Origin: Butyrivibrio proteoclasticus | GTDB taxonomy: Bacteria; Bacillota; Clostridia; Lachnospirales; Lachnospiraceae | Length of the DNA stretch: 64,000 bases | Direction: 5' to 3' | NCBI RefSeq assembly: GCF_900115735.1 | Contig: NZ_FOXO01000020.1 | Span: 1 to 64,000 of the forward strand | Shown: positions 16,806-24,733 of the stretch, one piece after another | Layout: each line of letters starts with the position of its first letter | How positions within the stretch are numbered: position 1 is the stretch's first letter | Program-made: the position numbers and the translations under genes | Notes under the pieces: model-generated | The model's input: the letters and a program-made list of their open reading frames with translations, nothing else | Told to the model about the DNA's origin: nothing | Databases searched by the model: none

Positions 16806-17783
16806 ATGGATGAGAATTTCTTTACAGAGATGAGAGAGTCTGCTGATCAGGAAGAATCAGGGTTATGGTATTCTGCGACACTATATGCAAGGAGAGTATT
16901 TAGATATAATGAGTCACAGTCTCTTCTTCATAGCTCAGAGGAACAAGAAAAATGGACAGAAGATATATTTTATGAGACTAGAAAACGAGTTATAGATGAG
17001 TTTGCAGATGCATTCTATCTGACGAGAAAAGAGCGGGAATATTGGGATGAAATGGAAGAAATCAATCCGAAACCGTTTATCTACCGCAGCACAACTGATG
17101 TTCAGAACCTCCGAGACACCTATCAGTTTACCATGACTATAACCTGTTTGCTGATAGCTGTGTTTTTATCCGGAAGCTTTGCGGGGGAAAGTGAAGATAA
17201 AACAGATGCACTTATCTATTCCAGTAAATATGGACATAAATATGCAGTGGCTACAAAACTGATGGCCGGATGTACATTTTCACTTGTAATAGGATTTATG
17301 ATGTTCCTCATGACTCATATCCCGGTTGCAATATTCAGTGGACTCCATGGTCTTGATGCGCCATGGTATATGGTCATGCCTTTCTCGGTGATGTCTGTTA
17401 AGGCATGGCAGATGCTACTTTTGCATACAGTGGTGTATATGCTAGGTTGTATACTCACCGGACTCCTGGTAATGATGTTGTCACTGTTGCTTGACAAATC
17501 TATGGCAGCTGCGGGAATGGTTTTTACCGTTATAGTATGTGATCTTTTGGGAAGTGTACCAACACATATGCGTGTGTTGAGCCAGATATGTTATCTGACT
17601 CCAATTTCTGTATTGCTAAATTCTAATGTTCCGGATATGCGCTTAACTAAGCTGTTTGGGACATATTTGATATCATTTCAGACAGGATCGTTATTATATT
17701 TGCTATGTGGATTGCTTTTGGTTATCGTAACTGTTAGGATCTTTCGAAGAAGATACTGTTGGAAGAATGATTCAGGCAGCTGA
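16806..17783 (+). pseudogene. ABC-2 type permease, N-terminally truncated
   Basis: About five or six hydrophobic helices follow a soluble N-terminal region. The order is extracytoplasmic-like segment, TM (ITCLLIAVFLSGSFAG), ESEDKTDALIYSSKYG (coupling-helix-like), then further helices. ABC-2 permeases normally open with a first TM before the external loop; here it is missing. No ATPase gene is near and no convincing ribosome site precedes the ATG. The gene is therefore probably a 5'-truncated remnant, though the remaining frame is intact. Confidence 0.62.
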
Positions 17784-17808
17784 ATGGGGAATTCTGAGGC
17801 ATCATAAA

Positions 17809-17864
17809 AGTTCAATCACGGTCGCCGGCAGTAAGAGAGAAGCAGTGATGCTTCTCTTTTTTGC
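17809..17864 (+). repeat. tRNA-Leu 3'-end repeat 3 with terminator (att-like)
   Basis: GTTCAATCACGGTCGCCGGC keeps the acceptor 3' half but has changes in the T-loop. The terminator hairpin with the AGTGAT loop is identical to repeat 1. It ends module 3 and terminates toward the convergent XRE gene. Confidence 0.75.
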
Positions 17865-17866
17865 GT

Positions 17867-18208
17867 TCATTTATTTTGCTGAGTCAGTTTATTAAAGCAT
17901 TCTAATAACCTTTTTTCTAAGGATTTATCCTTCTGGAGAGAGTTTACAAATGAAAAGAGTTCTGGGTCTTCAGATGAAGAAATTGTTATTACATTGGGAG
18001 ATGGATCATCTGTTAAGCCATAAAGATAGTCAGAAGTAGTGTTAAACGTTGATGCTATGAAACACACAGTTTGGAATGATGGCTCCCTTTGCCCATTTTC
18101 ATAACGCCCGTAACCCATTGCGGACATGTTGAGTTTTCTTGCTGCTTCAGCTTTGTTCATACCTAATTGTTCACGAATTTTGATCATTCTTTCAGCTTTG
18201 AATTTCAT
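17867..18208 (-). CDS. XRE-family HTH regulator
   Basis: This 113-aa protein has a cro/C1-type HTH near residues 8-62 (KIREQLGMNKAEAARKLNMS as helices 1-2, then MGYGRYENGQREPSF). The C-terminal tail is about 50 aa. It is divergent from the 18314 gene, and two palindromes TAACC(A/G)ATGGTTA lie between them, so it probably represses both itself and its neighbour. The predicted partner is a small uncharacterised protein; a toxin-antitoxin role is possible but not shown. Confidence 0.82.
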   Translation of the reverse strand: MKFKAERMIKIREQLGMNKAEAARKLNMSAMGYGRYENGQREPSFQTVCFIASTFNTTSDYLYGLTDDPSPNVITISSSEDPELFSFVNSLQKDKSLEKRLLECFNKLTQQNK

Positions 18209-18234
18209 ATGTACCTCATTACACTATTGGCAAG

Positions 18235-18272
18235 TAACCAATGGTTATGTATTATACAATAACCGATGGTTA
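18235..18272. promoter_or_regulatory. Two operator palindromes TAACCRATGGTTA
   Basis: Copies at 18235-18247 (TAACCAATGGTTA) and 18260-18272 (TAACCGATGGTTA) are each inverted repeats, 25 bp centre to centre. They lie between the divergent XRE gene and the 123-aa gene, the normal place for autorepressor sites. Confidence 0.7.
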
Positions 18273-18313
18273 TATTATAGCCTAAATTTTTCATTTATCA
18301 AGGAGAAATAAAA

Positions 18314-18685
18314 ATGGGATGTTGGACGATTGTGGCAGGTGAACTAGAGATAATTCCTGCGCCAGATGAGACATTGATCAAGGAGTACATAAAGTTTTCA
18401 AATAGGGTCAATCCGTATGAAAAAATGGATGAAAACTTTCCAAATCCGTGGTTTTTTAATGAGGATAATCGATTAGAGTCGATAGCTGGTAAATTTGCCG
18501 AACCTTCTGTCTGGTATGACTACATAAAGAACTTTTTTGAGGCGCTAGGTTATAAACTGGTTGGTGAAAAGCAAATAGTGGGTGAATGTGACCCTGGAGT
18601 AAATTTCTGGGAATTGGATGATATTCAGTACAAGAAGTATAAAAAGTGGAAAGAGAGGATTCAGGATTATGAATTGGGAGCGTAA
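18314..18685 (+). CDS. Hypothetical protein, 123 aa
   Basis: I do not recognise this protein. It is Trp- and Pro-rich (PNPWFFNEDNR, SVWYDYIKNFF) and soluble, without signal peptide. It begins 14 nt after a strong AAGGAG site. It lies divergently from the XRE regulator and probably is under its control. It may be a toxin or immunity protein; this is inference from layout alone. Confidence 0.6.
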   Translation: MGCWTIVAGELEIIPAPDETLIKEYIKFSNRVNPYEKMDENFPNPWFFNEDNRLESIAGKFAEPSVWYDYIKNFFEALGYKLVGEKQIVGECDPGVNFWELDDIQYKKYKKWKERIQDYELGA

Positions 18686-18727
18686 AAATGTGCAATGAAT
18701 TTTCTATGAATTATCTTTTTATATTCT

Positions 18728-18755
18728 TGACTTAAGGTTTTGATTACAATACTAT
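18728..18755 (+). promoter_or_regulatory. Promoter of the PBECR4-like leader
   Basis: TTGACT is followed after 17 nt by TACTAT (with TATAAT overlapping 3 nt later). The consensus-like spacing, the leader and terminator downstream, and the lack of any upstream read-through gene support a dedicated promoter. Confidence 0.6.
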
Positions 18756-18763
18756 AATCTTAA

Positions 18764-18897
18764 CAGCGGACACTTGAGGTTCGTTTGAACGTTGAAATCA
18801 AAGAGGGTTCTGGAACGCTTTCTTTGATGGAGTTCTAGGTGGGTTCGATAAATAACCACAAACCAGATAGGATTATCCGAAAGAAAATTATCTAAAA
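18764..18897 (+). ncRNA. Structured leader RNA upstream of the PBECR4-like gene
   Basis: A transcript from the promoter would contain several local hairpins. One is GTTC-GTTT-GAAC. A larger one is ATCAAAGA...TCTTTGAT, with GTTC-TG-GAAC nested inside. Related GGTTC/GAAC pieces recur through the leader. No reading frame fills it. The RNA ends in a terminator before the gene. Confidence 0.5.
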
Positions 18898-18932
18898 GAC
18901 CTTGTAGCCAAATACAAGGTCTTTATTTTTTG
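18898..18932 (+). terminator. Terminator between leader RNA and PBECR4-like gene
   Basis: AGACCTTGTA pairs with TACAAGGTCT around GCCAAA and is followed by TTATTTTTT. The ribosome site TTTTGGAGATA and ATG come directly after, so only read-through or antitermination would express the gene. Confidence 0.8.
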
Positions 18933-18940
18933 GAGATACA

Positions 18941-19555
18941 ATGGGAGTATTAGAATCTTTAAGTTCATATGACAAATTGCTAAATACGGAATATCTTATA
19001 AAAATAGGCCGTAAAGGAAAGGCTGGCGTTCTTTGTCTGGTTTTTGATAAGGTTGATTGGTTCCACACGATGGGATTGCATTATCTGAAGGATCTTGAAT
19101 TCTTAAACGTACATGGAGCTCAAACAGAATCTTTATATGATGAAATCATCGCAGGAACCTATGAAAATGCTGACTTTAAAAAATCAAGGCATTATACAGA
19201 TGAAATGGAATCAAGGGTAGAACTTTTCGGACAGCTTGCGGACATAATAGAAAAGCTGGACAACCAAGAGTACAGCTTTTTTGGCTTTAGTAAAAAGAAG
19301 TGCCCTTGGACAAGTATCAATGCAGATTATCTGATAAACAATCATGAGAGATTTGAAAATCTTATGTTATATAAGAAAAGTGATAATTTGGCAGGAATAA
19401 TATTTATCAGTGAAATGTCTATCTTTTCTTCAGAGGCAAGCAAGAATGACTACACAGTTGGACAGACACAGTATACAGTTCTTAAGGTTGAAAAACGCGA
19501 CAAGGTTACAGGTACTGTGACACCTGTATTTACACATAGAAACTATAAAGAATAA
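18941..19555 (+). CDS. PBECR4-like nuclease-fold protein
   Basis: This 204-aa protein matches the pattern of PBECR4 domains (phage/plasmid nucleases of the barnase-EndoU-ColicinE5/D-RelE fold): an N-terminal LLNTEYLIKIGRKGK, then FDKVDWFHTMGLHYLKDLEF with a conserved HxxGLHYL. The predicted biochemical role is RNA cleavage. It sits behind its own promoter, leader RNA and terminator, and the front of the gene is duplicated at 9238. The start ATG is at 8 nt from GGAGATA. Assignment is from remembered family pattern and should be confirmed by profile search. Confidence 0.6.
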   Translation: MGVLESLSSYDKLLNTEYLIKIGRKGKAGVLCLVFDKVDWFHTMGLHYLKDLEFLNVHGAQTESLYDEIIAGTYENADFKKSRHYTDEMESRVELFGQLADIIEKLDNQEYSFFGFSKKKCPWTSINADYLINNHERFENLMLYKKSDNLAGIIFISEMSIFSSEASKNDYTVGQTQYTVLKVEKRDKVTGTVTPVFTHRNYKE

Positions 19556-19665
19556 AGTAGTTTAAGTACATTTGATGTATATCCATAACTAGGTTCAAAA
19601 GTGGATTCAGAAAATAAAGTGAAACCGCCAGCCTCCTTTCCATCAATGTTTGCAAGACGCAGGAA

Positions 19666-19690
19666 AGTTCGATCCCGGTTGCCGACAGTA
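19666..19690 (+). repeat. tRNA-Leu 3'-end repeat 4 (degenerate)
   Basis: GTTCGATCCCGGTTGCCGAC matches the tRNA-Leu 3' half with two or three changes. The 20 nt before it (GCAAGACGCAGGAAA) resemble the flank of repeat 1 (CAAGACGCCTCAAAA). The usual GAGAAGC terminator is replaced by the hairpin at 19699. It marks the distal end of the island. Confidence 0.65.
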
Positions 19691-19698
19691 ATGAGATT

Positions 19699-19747
19699 GG
19701 CTGTAATCTTAGAGTTTATCTGAGTTTGCAGCCTCTTCCTTTTTTTG
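19699..19747 (+). terminator. Terminator hairpin with conserved 15-nt loop, copy 2
   Basis: GGCTGTAATC pairs with GTTTGCAGCC around TTAGAGTTTATCTGA. Compared with copy 1 at 10284, the first and fifth pairs change on both arms (A-T to G-C, T-A to G-C), with the loop kept. A T run follows. Confidence 0.7.
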
Positions 19748-19790
19748 CTAATATATTGGAAGAAGTTTGAAATACATGAGAGAGTTTTAG

Positions 19791-20219
19791 ATGAAGCTTA
19801 GAGCATTTGCTAAAAACTCAATATTGCTTCTTATATTGTTTACCATTGTAGTAGGTGGTATCTTTTTTGATGCCCATGAAAGCCTGAAATTATCAGATTG
19901 GTTTGGCTATGGCGCAGCTGTTGAAGAGTCTCAGACATCCAGACCATTGAAAGCAAACTCTTATGTAAACTATAACATCACGCATATACTGTCAGCAGCA
20001 GAGATAAAGGATGTCAGTATTCTTGGTGAAGTAATTAAAAAACTTGAAAGAAGCTCATCAAATAAGAGAATTGTCATTCTGACACTGATTTTATGCTTCT
20101 TTCTGTCTATAGGCACTTTTTTTAAGTGCAATCTACCTTCAATCTTTCCTTGGACAAGTGTCATTTGTTCAAGGAACAACATCATGCTCTATATTCATGA
20201 GCAGGATGGTCTAAAATAA
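19791..20219 (+). CDS. Hypothetical membrane protein, 142 aa
   Basis: Two hydrophobic helices (about 9-26 and 94-112) bracket an external loop, so both ends are predicted cytoplasmic or the N-terminus is a signal anchor. I do not recognise the family. No strong ribosome site is visible before the ATG. It stands between the island end and the small membrane peptides. Confidence 0.5.
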   Translation: MKLRAFAKNSILLLILFTIVVGGIFFDAHESLKLSDWFGYGAAVEESQTSRPLKANSYVNYNITHILSAAEIKDVSILGEVIKKLERSSSNKRIVILTLILCFFLSIGTFFKCNLPSIFPWTSVICSRNNIMLYIHEQDGLK

Positions 20220-20285
20220 TTAATTCCCAAAACAACTGAATAAAAAAGTATTTGCCATATTTAATTTGAAAAAGGAGATTTAGAA

Positions 20286-20435
20286 ATGGTTGCAGATGCG
20301 ATTGTTGTGATATGCACGGTCCTGGTGGTCGGTGCTGTTATTTGGGTGGTTATAGCCGAGCATAATGCGCCGGATTATGATGAAGGCGAAACAAAGGAAA
20401 AAAATGATAAGAAAGATTCGGAGGTTAGAAAATGA
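20286..20435 (+). CDS. Small membrane protein, 49 aa
   Basis: A single hydrophobic helix (AIVVICTVLVVGAVIWVVIA) is followed by a charged tail ending in KKDSEVRK. A strong AAAAAGGAG site lies 7 nt before the ATG. Its stop overlaps the ATG of the next small gene (ATGA), which supports real translation. Confidence 0.6.
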   Translation: MVADAIVVICTVLVVGAVIWVVIAEHNAPDYDEGETKEKNDKKDSEVRK

Positions 20436-20575
20436 ACAACTTTATAACATACATATTCATTATTTTTATGGTCATCTTTGGCGGTTTTTCTACATTATAT
20501 GTTGTAGTATCACTTCCGGTAACAATCATATATAAGATTTATAGAAAGATTAAATTCGGGGAGAAGATTCTATAA
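20432..20575 (+). CDS. Small membrane protein, 47 aa
   Basis: The frame starts in the ATGA overlap and encodes one long hydrophobic helix (about 5-35) followed by a basic tail (YKIYRKIKFGEKIL). Together with the 49-aa protein it forms a coupled pair of unknown function upstream of an exchanger remnant. Confidence 0.58.
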   Translation: MNNFITYIFIIFMVIFGGFSTLYVVVSLPVTIIYKIYRKIKFGEKIL

Positions 20576-20599
20576 TATTATGAATGATGGAGAAAAAAG

Positions 20600-20863
20600 A
20601 TGATAAAGGATGTATTTATACTGCTGATTGGCTTTATTGCACTTATAAAAGGTGCTGATATATTTGTTAAAGGAAGTTCAGATGCAGCAAAGAACCTTAA
20701 AGTTCCTTCAGTAATAATTGGACTTACTATTGTTGCTCTTGGCACAAGTGCACCGGAACTGGCAGTAAGTGTCTCAGCTGCACTACAGGGATCCAATGAA
20801 ATTTCAGTGAGCAATGTTGTTGGTTCCAACATTTTTAGCGCTTATGTATTCGAGAACATCTAA
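20600..20863 (+). pseudogene. CaCA (sodium/calcium) exchanger, truncated
   Basis: Only the first alpha repeat is present: GLTIVALGTSAPELAVSVS (about 41-59) and SNVVGSNIFS, which are hallmarks of YrbG-type exchangers. The frame ends after 87 aa, whereas the family needs about 320 aa and two alpha repeats. The rest is absent downstream. The fragment cannot form a transport pore alone. Confidence 0.85.
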
Positions 20864-21024
20864 TAGGATAAACAGAATTGAAGGATGCTCATTGGTTCTG
20901 ATATACTTGGTTTATATTGGATATGCCATTTGTAGATGACAAGTGTAAGAGAAGAGTCAATATAGGGGCAGCATATTACTGCCCCTACATATGAAGGCTA
21001 CATAATAGAGGAAGGTAGTGCTAA

Positions 21025-21858
21025 ATGAAGAAGAGGAAAGATTTGGTGTCTTACATATTTATCATTGTTGGTGCTTTAATGGCAAGTTTCTCGGTTGCTC
21101 TTATACTTCTTCCCAATGATGCTATTGATTATGGAACTGCCGGTGTGGCAATCATAATAAGCAAACTGACAGGTGCGCAATTATCAATCTGTGTTCTTTC
21201 TGTATTTATCCCTTTTATTATTGCGGGCTATGCATTTCTGGGCAAGGAGTTCACAATTAAGGCTGCTATTGGATCTGTTGTATATACTGTGGGGCTTGAA
21301 TTTTTTGAGAATGTACCATTTGAGCTAAACACAGAGCATTTTTTAGCTGTAGCATTTGGAGGAGCTATTTTAGGTGCGGGATTGTCACTTATTCTTCGCA
21401 GTGGAGGCTGCATAGACGGATCGGAAATCCTTGCAAATATTGTAGTAAAGAAGTTATCTGATGTTACAGGCAGAAACTACAGTATGACGCCGGTATTACT
21501 TGTTTTTAATGCATTGGTATACCTTACAGTTTTTGTGGAGATAGATATGACGGCAGCTCTTTTAAGCCTTTTGGTTTATGTTGTGGCAACTGTTGTAATA
21601 GACCATTATACAGATCACTTTGAAGCCATCAAGCAGGTTACGATCATCACGCAGGATCCAGACGGGATTATTAAAGACATAAAGGACAGACTTAATAAGA
21701 CCTGTACGATCATGGATACCAGAGGTGCTATTGCAGGAAATAATAATACACTGATCTGTTACATCAGTTATTTTGAGCTTCCTATAATGAAGGAGATTAT
21801 TTCAAGCCATTCAGGGAGTTTTAGCACTGTATCTACCATAGATGAAATATTGAGATAA
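21025..21858 (+). CDS. YitT-family membrane protein
   Basis: This 277-aa protein has the YitT layout: five or six TM helices (about 10-200) with LLPNDAIDYGTAGVAIIIS and a GGCIDGSEILA loop, then a C-terminal DUF2179 domain (QVTIITQDPDGIIKDI onward). The function in the family is poorly known; it is a cytoplasmic membrane protein. It is a single gene with an AGAGGAAGG site before the ATG. It lies directly upstream of the composite transposon. Confidence 0.88.
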   Translation: MKKRKDLVSYIFIIVGALMASFSVALILLPNDAIDYGTAGVAIIISKLTGAQLSICVLSVFIPFIIAGYAFLGKEFTIKAAIGSVVYTVGLEFFENVPFELNTEHFLAVAFGGAILGAGLSLILRSGGCIDGSEILANIVVKKLSDVTGRNYSMTPVLLVFNALVYLTVFVEIDMTAALLSLLVYVVATVVIDHYTDHFEAIKQVTIITQDPDGIIKDIKDRLNKTCTIMDTRGAIAGNNNTLICYISYFELPIMKEIISSHSGSFSTVSTIDEILR

Positions 21859-21890
21859 ATGGACCACAAACTCCCCGTCCCCTAGGACCA

Positions 21891-23510
21891 CCAATGTCAT
21901 TAAGATAAGAAAAACTGAATAAATTTAGCAGATATGTGATGCGTGTGGCATATCTGCTATTTTTTTTGAAAAAAACACTTGACAAATTAATCAAAAAATG
22001 TGGCGAAGCCCTTGAAATATATACTTTTTAAGGAGGCGCCCCATATGCAATTTTCGGAAGAAGTTAAGGCTACTTTGTGGAGTTTAATTGATGAAATGAC
22101 TTTGGATTTAGGTAGGTTTACAGTAAATCCAGATACTGATTTTAAGAGGAAAAGAAAATGGGATTTTCAAACATTAATTAAATTTATCATTTCCATGGAA
22201 AGCCAATCACTAAAAAATGAGCTTCATAAGTATTTTGGTTATACAACAGACTGTCCAACGAATGCTTCATTCAATCAAAGACGAGCTCAGATTAAATCAG
22301 AAGCATTTCAATATCTCTTTCAAAAATTTACTGCAACCTATAATACAAAATCGAACCTTTATAAAGGATACCGATTACTGGCTTGCGATGGTTCTGATAT
22401 AAACATTGCTCATAATCCCAATGATGAGGAAACTTATTTTAAAGTTGGTACTGCAAAAGGTTTTAATCAGTTACACCTCAATGCAATGTTTGATTTATTA
22501 GACCGAATATACACCGATGCTATAATTCAACCAGCGCGAAACGAAAATGAACATAAAGCTTTTTGCGATATGGTAGATAGATATGCTTCAAACGATAAGA
22601 CCATCTTTATAATCGACAGAGGTTATGAATCCTATAATAACCTTGCTCATGTGTTTGAAAAAGACGCATTTGTCTTGGTTAGAGCTAAAGATATCAATAG
22701 CAGTGGGATTCTATCTGGATTAAAACATTTGTTGCCAAACAGGAATGAATTTGATGAGGAAATAGAGATAATCCTCACTCGAAAAGGCACAAATGAGGTG
22801 ATTAATCATCCTGAAATATATAAATGTTTTCATAAAAAAAATAGCTTTGATTATATAGACATTGAAGATAATCCATTCTACAAAATGAAACTAAGAATTT
22901 TAAGATTTCCAATTTCGGAAACAGAGTATGAGTGCATTATAACAAACATTTCTACAAAAGACTTTTCAACCAAGGAAATCAAGGGATTATATGCTATGAG
23001 ATGGGGAATTGAAACTTCATTCAGGGAACTTAAATATGCAGTAGGGTTAACTAGTTTTCATTCTAAAAAAAGAGAATACATTATTCAGGAAATATGGGCG
23101 CGCTTGCTTTTATATAATTTTTGCGAAGTAATTACAGCCCATGTGAGCATCCAAAAATGCACTGAGAAACATACATATCAAATAAACTACACATTTGCAA
23201 TTCATGTATGCAGATATTTTATAAGTAAAATGGCGGAGAAATCTCCGCCAAATGTTGAAGCTCTAATAAGTAAAGAATTCTTACCTGTACGTCCTGGACG
23301 TCACGACCCTCGCAAAGTCGATCACAAGAAAGTAGTAAGTTTTCTCTACCGCGTAGCTTAACAACAATGATACTATACTACCAAATTTGGCAGATGAAAA
23401 CATCTGTCTATTTGTGCTGCACTAAAATCAAAATAAAATGTTATACTAATATACTTCTTGATAATTATTCGTTCAACACAGCCTTTTATCTATTATCTTA
23501 ATGACATTGG
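21891..23510 (+). mobile_element. IS4-family insertion sequence
   Basis: This 1.6-kb unit has 18-bp perfect terminal inverted repeats (CCAATGTCATTAAGATAA). It contains one transposase gene and a promoter-like TTGACA upstream of it. A small CAGATG-AAAA-CATCTG hairpin follows the gene. Confidence 0.85.
22045..23361 (+). CDS. IS4-family DDE transposase
   Basis: This 438-aa transposase has the three acidic residues of the DDE site: LLACDGSDIN (first D), IFIIDRGYES (second D) and RWGIETSFRELKYAVG (E in the YREK-type region). It starts at the ATG after AAGGAGGCGCCCC. The frame is full length, so the element may be active and could also mobilise the related MITE ends nearby. Confidence 0.9.
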   Translation: MQFSEEVKATLWSLIDEMTLDLGRFTVNPDTDFKRKRKWDFQTLIKFIISMESQSLKNELHKYFGYTTDCPTNASFNQRRAQIKSEAFQYLFQKFTATYNTKSNLYKGYRLLACDGSDINIAHNPNDEETYFKVGTAKGFNQLHLNAMFDLLDRIYTDAIIQPARNENEHKAFCDMVDRYASNDKTIFIIDRGYESYNNLAHVFEKDAFVLVRAKDINSSGILSGLKHLLPNRNEFDEEIEIILTRKGTNEVINHPEIYKCFHKKNSFDYIDIEDNPFYKMKLRILRFPISETEYECIITNISTKDFSTKEIKGLYAMRWGIETSFRELKYAVGLTSFHSKKREYIIQEIWARLLLYNFCEVITAHVSIQKCTEKHTYQINYTFAIHVCRYFISKMAEKSPPNVEALISKEFLPVRPGRHDPRKVDHKKVVSFLYRVA

Positions 23511-23518
23511 GTGCCAGT

Positions 23519-23562
23519 CCGACCGGGACGTAAATTCATAAGAATTATACGTCACCAGTCGG
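23519..23562. repeat. Nested imperfect hairpin downstream of the IS
   Basis: CCGAC pairs with GTCGG outside, GACGTA with TACGTC inside, and ATTC with GAAT innermost. It lies in the 418-nt stretch between the transposase and the cargo, which otherwise holds the IS right end and a solo IS-type end at 23743-23759 (TATCTAAATGACATTGG) and no gene. Confidence 0.45.
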
Positions 23563-23778
23563 CTGAACCATTAACCTACCGATAAATCAACAAAACAGAA
23601 TACACTGAATAGTAGGCGGCCCCTGATGACCGTCTGTTTGCCTTTTTCAAAAATAGAATTTTTGACCGTAAACCCGAGAACTGGATATATTTTGTTTGGA
23701 TTTATCATGGTTATAATAATATACTGTTATCAAGATTTATGCTATCTAAATGACATTGGGACGGGGTTGTTGGTCCAT

Positions 23779-24468
23779 TTACTGCATATTAACTGTTATT
23801 TTCCCCAGTGTGATCTTGTCAAGAATATCCTCATTTGTCCATGTCACATGCCTGGGCAGGACTTCTTCAAGATAATACTCACCGTCCCAGTTCACAAGCT
23901 TATAGGGATCTCCCGGGTATGCGCTCACTCCTTCGCTGACGGCAAGTGACATTGCATATTTAGATGCCAGGGACTGTTTCCTGCATATTTCTGTTATCAT
24001 CGCTTCGCTTAGCCCTGTAGCGCTCATCTGCAGCGCGTCCATGCTGCCGATCGTCTCCTGCGCCTTAGACGCCGCGCTCTTTTCTTCAGCGCTGCTTAGC
24101 ATTAACCCTTTGCCCATGGCTTCCCGGTAATATAACTCATCAGCTATACAGGAGTTTATTGCTACCTTTTTGGCATAGTCACACACAAACTGAGAATCCA
24201 TCCCCGCGGAGAAATGGGTATTCCACCAGTGTTTGGGATTCTCGGGATCATATAAGAGAGCCTGTTTCTGGACAAAGGCCTCCACTTCATATATGTAATA
24301 CCCAAATTCCCTGAGTGTGATGTTTACTCCATCAACCGCGATGACCGGATCGTCAAGGTGCTCAGTATAATCAAATCTGCCGAGGATCCTTCCGCAGATT
24401 GCGCCGGCAATCAATATGCTGTTTGCAATGATGATCGCTATAACTGCTTTTTTGAGAGACACTTTCAT
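23779..24468 (-). CDS. Parvulin/SurA-like anchored protein
   Basis: This 229-aa protein begins MKVSLKKAVIAIIIANSILIAG, an N-terminal membrane anchor, followed by an external domain of the kind seen in Lachnospiraceae SurA/peptidylprolyl-isomerase-like proteins (VIAVDGVNITLREFGYYIYEVE). The catalytic parvulin fold is not complete to my eye, so isomerase activity is uncertain. An AAGGAACG site precedes the chosen ATG. The C-terminus ends 20 nt before the solo IS end. Confidence 0.6.
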   Translation of the reverse strand: MKVSLKKAVIAIIIANSILIAGAICGRILGRFDYTEHLDDPVIAVDGVNITLREFGYYIYEVEAFVQKQALLYDPENPKHWWNTHFSAGMDSQFVCDYAKKVAINSCIADELYYREAMGKGLMLSSAEEKSAASKAQETIGSMDALQMSATGLSEAMITEICRKQSLASKYAMSLAVSEGVSAYPGDPYKLVNWDGEYYLEEVLPRHVTWTNEDILDKITLGKITVNMQ

Positions 24469-24733
24469 TTTCGTTCCTTCCGGGCAGGCATGCTGCCTTA
24501 TCTGTCGGGCGAAAAAGTTCTTTAAATTCTTTTCTTCTAGGGACCCAGGCCTTCTCATATATACTGGTGAAGTGATTCCTGACTGTCTGCTCCGAGATTC
24601 CAAGCATATATGCTATTCTTCGGTTTGAAAAACCGGACACCTTTAAATATCCCAGTTCAAGCTCTCTTTTTGTAAGTCCGAATTGCCTTGCCACCTGAAG
24701 ATACTTATCCTTTGTTATTCCGGCATAACTCAT
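24371..24733 (-). CDS. LuxR-type HTH protein
   Basis: The DNA-binding domain is clear: LTKRELELGYLKVSGFSNRR (helix 1 and 2), then IAYMLGISEQTVRNHFTSIY (recognition helix). No receiver or sensor domain is attached. After ELF the frame runs a further 30 residues over the start of the SurA-like gene, suggesting an original stop was lost by a small indel. The N-terminus overlaps the MotA-like gene by 29 nt. Confidence 0.65.
   Translation of the reverse strand: MSYAGITKDKYLQVARQFGLTKRELELGYLKVSGFSNRRIAYMLGISEQTVRNHFTSIYEKAWVPRRKEFKELFRPTDKAACLPGRNENESVSQKSSYSDHHCKQHIDCRRNLRKDPRQI

Noticed and set aside
23743-23759. Second right-hand end of the IS as proof of another full element
   Set aside because: Only a 17-bp end match exists, with no partner end in the right orientation and no duplication; kept as a solo end.
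23626-23949. Open frame of 107 codons on the plus strand
   Set aside because: It overlaps the end of the SurA-like gene in the opposite direction, crosses a solo IS end and has no ribosome site.
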